Assembly (NCBI GenBank): GCA_048201975.1
Contig: DBFBGQ010000042.1
Span: forward strand, 1 to 28,667
Direction of reading: 5' to 3'
From: Egerieenecus sp048201975
Lineage (GTDB): Bacteria; Bacillota; Clostridia; Christensenellales; Aristaeellaceae
DNA length: 28,667 nucleotides
The notes beneath the pieces are model-generated. The model made no database searches and was not told where the DNA came from. It saw only the letters and a program-made list of their open reading frames with translations. A program made the position numbers and the translations under genes. Numbering within the stretch: position 1 is the first letter of the stretch; the number at the start of each line of letters is the position of its first letter. Of the stretch, positions 25,337 through 28,667 are shown in pieces.

Positions 25337-25840
25337 ATGAAGATAGCAGGAAGCCTGATTGCTCTGCTAGGCACATGGATACTGACTTTTTCTGCCGTGG
25401 CTTGCGATCCACCGAATACCGCATGCGTTCCCCTTGGAGTGTGTGAAGAGATGCAACAGACGGAGTTAGGCATTCGGTTTTGCGTTGGTGAGAGCGTTAT
25501 CCCTGTCCAATGGGAGGACAACGCAGCGGTTGATGCGTTGATTGCGCTGCTGAAGCAGGGCACTGTAACGGTGAACACCCAACGGTATGGCGGCTTTGAA
25601 CAGGTGGGCCCGCTACCCACCAGCTTGCCCAGTAACGATATGCAGCTTACGGCTGCCCCTGGAGATATTGTACTCTATGCTGGCGACCAGCTTGTGCTTT
25701 TTTTCGGCAGCAATACTTGGGAGTACACGCGGTTAGGGCATTTGGATACTATGACGGAGGAGCTCACGGCCCTGCTGGGGGCGGAAAATGCCGTCGTCAC
25801 TTTGACATGGATGGATGCCCAGGAGGAGATGGGCGTATAA
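25337..25840 (+). CDS. Exported cyclophilin-like-fold protein, possible lipoprotein
   Basis: A protein of 167 residues. The N-terminus (MKIAGSLIALLGTWILTFSAVAC) is a signal peptide. Cys23 could be a lipobox cysteine, although Ala at -3 is not typical and AVA could instead be a signal peptidase I site. The rest matches the small cyclophilin-like domain found in many clostridial proteins: RYGGFEQVGPLP, LPSNDMQLTAAPGDIVLY, QLVLFFGSNTWEYTRLGHL. Prolyl-isomerase activity is not assured for this group. GGGAGGG precedes the ATG. An in-frame ATG at 25256 would overlap the DUF362 gene and remove the signal peptide, so it is rejected. Same strand and 19-nt gap imply co-transcription with the DUF362 gene. 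Confidence 0.8.
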   Translation: MKIAGSLIALLGTWILTFSAVACDPPNTACVPLGVCEEMQQTELGIRFCVGESVIPVQWEDNAAVDALIALLKQGTVTVNTQRYGGFEQVGPLPTSLPSNDMQLTAAPGDIVLYAGDQLVLFFGSNTWEYTRLGHLDTMTEELTALLGAENAVVTLTWMDAQEEMGV

Positions 25841-26001
25841 AAGCGTGGGCACCATGCGCTTACCATTGTAGAGATGCCCTAGAAACAATATTGTAACTGC
25901 TTGCTTGCGAAAACTATTTTGGTAGATGCAGGAATTCTTTGCTGTCATAGTAGAGTACCAATAAGTTTTATGATAACGTTTTTTGAGATCATACATATAC
26001 G

Positions 26002-26044
26002 AGCCGGATGCTGGTTGAGAACAAGCATTCGGCTTTCTTTATTT
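26002..26044 (+). terminator. Probable rho-independent terminator after the DUF362/cyclophilin-like unit
   Basis: AGCCGGATGCT (26002-26012) pairs with AGCATTCGGCT (26024-26034) over 11 bp with one G-U and an 11-nt loop, followed by the T-rich TTCTTTATTT. The T-tract is interrupted and the loop is large, so efficiency is uncertain. It lies 161 nt after the stop of the cyclophilin-like gene and before the kdpD control region. Confidence 0.65.
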
Positions 26045-26050
26045 GCACAT

Positions 26051-26117
26051 ATCTTAATTTGATCTTAATGCGCTGGGGAAAACTCTTATTATTTTATAGT
26101 ATTCCACATGATACAAT
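26051..26117 (+). promoter_or_regulatory. Direct-repeat activator site and weak promoter upstream of kdpD
   Basis: ATCTTAAT occurs at 26051-26058 and again at 26062-26069, an 11-bp period on one face of the helix, as for OmpR/PhoB-type response regulators such as KdpE. A -10-like TACAAT lies at 26112-26117 with only a poor -35 (TTATTT, 26089-26094). A second -10-like TATAGT is at 26095-26100. Weak core elements plus upstream repeats suggest an activator-dependent promoter. The binding protein is inferred, not shown. Confidence 0.45.
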
Positions 26118-26165
26118 ATAAATGCCCACGTATCCCACAGGTCGATATGGCAGGAGAAGATAGAA

Positions 26166-28667
26166 ATGGAGAAGACGTATCAGACGCAATCCAATTTTGG
26201 AATCGGCATGGAAAACCCGCTTCTTTTCGGAAAACTGAAGATATTCTTTGGTTATGCGGCGGGGGTAGGCAAGACCTATGCCATGCTGGAGGCGGCCCAC
26301 CAGGCACAAAAAGAGGGCGTGGATGTGGTGGTGGGCTATGTGGAACCTCATGCCCGGCCAGTTACATTGGCGCTTCTGGAAGAGCTGGAGGTTTTGCCCT
26401 GCAAAGAAATAGACTATCGAGGAATTCGACTAAAAGAGTTTGACCTGGATCGGGCGCTGGAGAGGAAACCTCAACTTATTCTGGTAGACGAATTGGCTCA
26501 CAGCAATGCCCAGGGGTGCCGGCATACAAAGCGGTATCAGGATGTGGAAGAGCTGCTCCAGGCCGGTATCAACGTCTATACCACGGTGAATGTGCAGCAT
26601 TTGGAGTCGCTCAACGATTTGGTGTCCTCCATCACAGGCATTGCGGTCAATGAGCGAATCCCGGATCATGTGTTTGACCGGGCCAATCAGGTTGAACTGG
26701 TGGATATTGAACCGGATGAGCTTGTGAAACGCCTTCAGGCGGGAAAAGTGTACCGGGAACGGCAGGCTGAACAAGCGCTCCAGCATTTTTTTACCGCAGA
26801 GAATCTGGCCGCCCTGCGTGAGATCGCTATGCGGCGCACCGCGGATCAGCTCAACCGCACGGCGCTACAGGAGGGGAAGGAAAAGAGCGCGAAAGCCGGG
26901 GAGCATATTTTGATTTGCCTTTCGTCCGCGCCTTCCAATGCGAAAGTGATCCGAACTGCTGCACGAATGGCGGAAGCCTTTCACAGCGGCTTCACCGCGT
27001 TGTTTGTGCAGACGCCGGAAACAAAGGAATTATCCGGCGAGAACCTGAAGCGCCTGCGTAGCAATCTGCGTCTTGCTGAGCAGCTGGGCGCGCAGATTTC
27101 TACAGTCTATGGAACGGACCCCGCCATGCAGATTGCGGAATATGCCCGTGTCAGCGGCGTAACAAAAATTGTTATGGGCCGCATCAACCATAAGCAAAAC
27201 CCCATTACAGGAAAAAAGAGCCTGGCTGACCGCCTGATCGAACTGACGGATTTGGATGTATACATTATTCCAGATCACCAACCGCTATATAAAAAGCCGC
27301 TTGGAAAGCCTCGTATGCCCAAGGTGCGCTTTACGTGGAAAGATACGGGCATCATGCTGGCTTCTTTGCTGCTTTCTTCCATGGCAGGTTTTGTCTTTTA
27401 TCATGCTGGATTCAGTGAATCAAACATGATTACGGTTTATATTTTGGGTGTCCTGATTACTGCGGTTTGCACAAACGGTCACTTTTACGGCGCGGTTGAT
27501 TCTTTCCTCAGCGTCGCTGCTTTTAATTTTCTTTTTACAGAGCCTCGCTTTACCTTTCAGGCCAACGGCCCCAGCTACCCCGTAACATTTCTGATTATGC
27601 TTTTATCCAGCTTTATCGCAAGCTCTCTGGCAAGCCGCGTAAAGGCGCAGGCCCGTTTAGCGGCACAAAAGAGCTATTATACGGAGCTGCTTTTGGGGAG
27701 CAGTCAAAAGCTGCAAAATAGACGGACCGAATGGGATTGCCTTCGGTTGACCGCGGAACAATTGAATCGGCTTTTTGACCGCCCCGTGCTCTATGCGCTG
27801 AGCGAATCGGAAAAGGAATTGGCATTTCGGGTAGAACCATCCGACGAACAGTACATTTTATCTGAATTGGGTTCCGAAGAAATCGGGGTGGCCAAGTGGG
27901 TGCAAAGGAACAACAAGCACGCAGGCGCAACCACGAATACACTGCCAAACGCAAAATGGCTTTTTCTCTCCGTCAGAGGGACGCAAGGTGTTATGGGAAT
28001 TGTGGGGATTCCTATTGTGGGTTATTCCGTACCGGACGCCTTTGAAAAAAACCTGATGATTGCCCTGTTAAGTGAATGCGGACTCAGCCAGGAACGCATT
28101 CGGCTGCAGGAGGAGCGAAATCAGGCGGCGCTTCAAGCGCAAAAAGAGCGGTTGCAAGCCAGCTTGCTGCGCGCAGTTTCTCATGATCTGCGCACGCCGC
28201 TCACAAACATCAGCGGCAGTATCCATAAACTCATGCAGGAAGCGCTTGTACCGGATCCGAAAAACAGGGGAAAGCTGTACACGGCAATTTGCGACGATAC
28301 AAACTGGCTGATGAACATGACAGAAAACCTGTTGGTAGCCACCCATCTGGAAACAGACAGGGAATCCTTCAAAATGCATCCAGAACGGATCGAAGATCTT
28401 TTCCGGCGTGCAGTGGCACAGCTGGACCGTAGAGCCGCGGAGCATTACATATCCGTCCATTTGGATGACGCGGCGCTCACCGTCGCTATGAACGCAAGGC
28501 TGATTGAGCGGGTCATCATCAATATTATGAACAACGCCATACAGTATACGCCGAAGGGCTCGCATATTGAGCTGTGTGGCATGAAAAAAGGAAATACCGT
28601 GGAAATAAGGGTCATGGATGACGGACCAGGCATTTCGGATGATGCCAAAAAGCACTTGTTTGATTTG
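26166..28667 (+). CDS. kdpD: KdpD-type sensor histidine kinase (3' end outside window)
   Basis: The frame stays open for 834 codons to the right edge. KdpD senses potassium or ionic stress and phosphorylates the response regulator KdpE, normally to switch on the KdpFABC potassium pump. Domain order fits full-length KdpD: N-terminal KdpD domain with Walker A GYAAGVGKT (29-37, Lys36) and Walker B LILVDELAHSN (Asp108), then NVQHLESLND; a UspA-like domain (about 244-370); four membrane helices (about 395-500); a GAF-like region; the dimerisation helix with phospho-acceptor His673 in AVSHDLRTPLTN; and an ATPase domain with N-box IINIMNNAIQYTPKG and G1 DDGPGIS. About the last 50 residues are missing. 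AGGAGA lies upstream of the ATG at 26166. No kdpFABC genes are visible to the left, and kdpE is presumably downstream. Confidence 0.93.
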   Translation, partial: MEKTYQTQSNFGIGMENPLLFGKLKIFFGYAAGVGKTYAMLEAAHQAQKEGVDVVVGYVEPHARPVTLALLEELEVLPCKEIDYRGIRLKEFDLDRALERKPQLILVDELAHSNAQGCRHTKRYQDVEELLQAGINVYTTVNVQHLESLNDLVSSITGIAVNERIPDHVFDRANQVELVDIEPDELVKRLQAGKVYRERQAEQALQHFFTAENLAALREIAMRRTADQLNRTALQEGKEKSAKAGEHILICLSSAPSNAKVIRTAARMAEAFHSGFTALFVQTPETKELSGENLKRLRSNLRLAEQLGAQISTVYGTDPAMQIAEYARVSGVTKIVMGRINHKQNPITGKKSLADRLIELTDLDVYIIPDHQPLYKKPLGKPRMPKVRFTWKDTGIMLASLLLSSMAGFVFYHAGFSESNMITVYILGVLITAVCTNGHFYGAVDSFLSVAAFNFLFTEPRFTFQANGPSYPVTFLIMLLSSFIASSLASRVKAQARLAAQKSYYTELLLGSSQKLQNRRTEWDCLRLTAEQLNRLFDRPVLYALSESEKELAFRVEPSDEQYILSELGSEEIGVAKWVQRNNKHAGATTNTLPNAKWLFLSVRGTQGVMGIVGIPIVGYSVPDAFEKNLMIALLSECGLSQERIRLQEERNQAALQAQKERLQASLLRAVSHDLRTPLTNISGSIHKLMQEALVPDPKNRGKLYTAICDDTNWLMNMTENLLVATHLETDRESFKMHPERIEDLFRRAVAQLDRRAAEHYISVHLDDAALTVAMNARLIERVIINIMNNAIQYTPKGSHIELCGMKKGNTVEIRVMDDGPGISDDAKKHLFDL

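Larger units (their letters stand above)
25841..26165. other. 325-bp AT-richer intergenic region
   Basis: No supported gene. Between 25841 and 26001 I see only a short palindrome ACAATATTGT (25885-25894) and AT-rich sequence. The second half holds a terminator (26002-26044), an 11-bp direct repeat (26051-26069) and a weak promoter (near 26112) for the kinase gene. The base composition is visibly lower in GC than in the genes to the left. Confidence 0.7.

Noticed and set aside
26166..26300. Defective Walker A in KdpD because Pro is replaced by Ala before GVGKT
   Set aside because: GxxAGVGKT is normal for KdpD proteins such as that of E. coli, so this is not a loss of function.
1..28667. CRISPR arrays, tRNA or rRNA genes, insertion sequences
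   Set aside because: No regularly spaced short repeats with unique spacers, no tRNA-like cloverleaf or rRNA core, and no transposase motifs were seen. The repeats present are in-frame protein repeats.

Overview
The window looks like a chromosome segment from a moderately GC-rich anaerobic member of the Clostridia (Bacillota), probably gut-associated. The grounds are a giant PKTG-anchored surface protein next to a class B sortase, a short HisG with its HisZ partner, a PHP-type histidinol phosphatase, a YerC/TrpR-type regulator leading the his operon, and strong AGGAGG-type ribosome binding sites. The genus cannot be fixed from this sequence alone.

Region 1 (1-14811) is a surface-display module. 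One open frame enters from the left edge and runs to 13790, with 4595 residues visible and the true start upstream. In order it has a 14-residue Pro/Ala/Thr/Glu repeat, two Ig-like segments, a CHAP-type domain whose catalytic Cys and His are both replaced, a long run of SpaA/Cna_B-type isopeptide domains, DUF11/D2-like and SdrD-B-like domains, three near-identical 270-bp Cna_B repeats, an FctA-like domain, and a VPKTG sorting signal. A 15-bp GNRA-loop hairpin separates it from a class B sortase gene, which is followed by a rho-independent terminator.

Region 2 (14950-23661) is a complete histidine operon: yerC(hisR)-hisZ-G-D-C-B-H-A-F-IE-K. It has a near-consensus sigma-A promoter whose -10 box lies inside a perfect dyad (candidate operator), mostly overlapping genes, and a terminator. 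Together the genes encode every step from PRPP and ATP to histidine.

Region 3 (23712-25840) is a small regulated unit. A MerR-family gene (minus strand, Cys at position 52 as in the AdhR/NmlR group) diverges from a DUF362 gene plus a cyclophilin-like exported protein. The shared intergenic region has a textbook MerR promoter: -35 and -10 boxes 19 bp apart with a perfect 8-4-8 dyad between them.

Region 4 (25841-28667) starts with a 325-bp AT-richer gap holding a terminator, an 11-bp-period direct repeat and a weak promoter. It continues with a KdpD-type sensor kinase that runs off the right edge. Base composition here is visibly lower in GC than in the his operon. No kdpFABC genes are visible on the left side.

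The best candidates for something undescribed are the giant stalk protein with its apparently inactivated CHAP domain and dedicated sortase, and the MerR/DUF362/cyclophilin-like unit.
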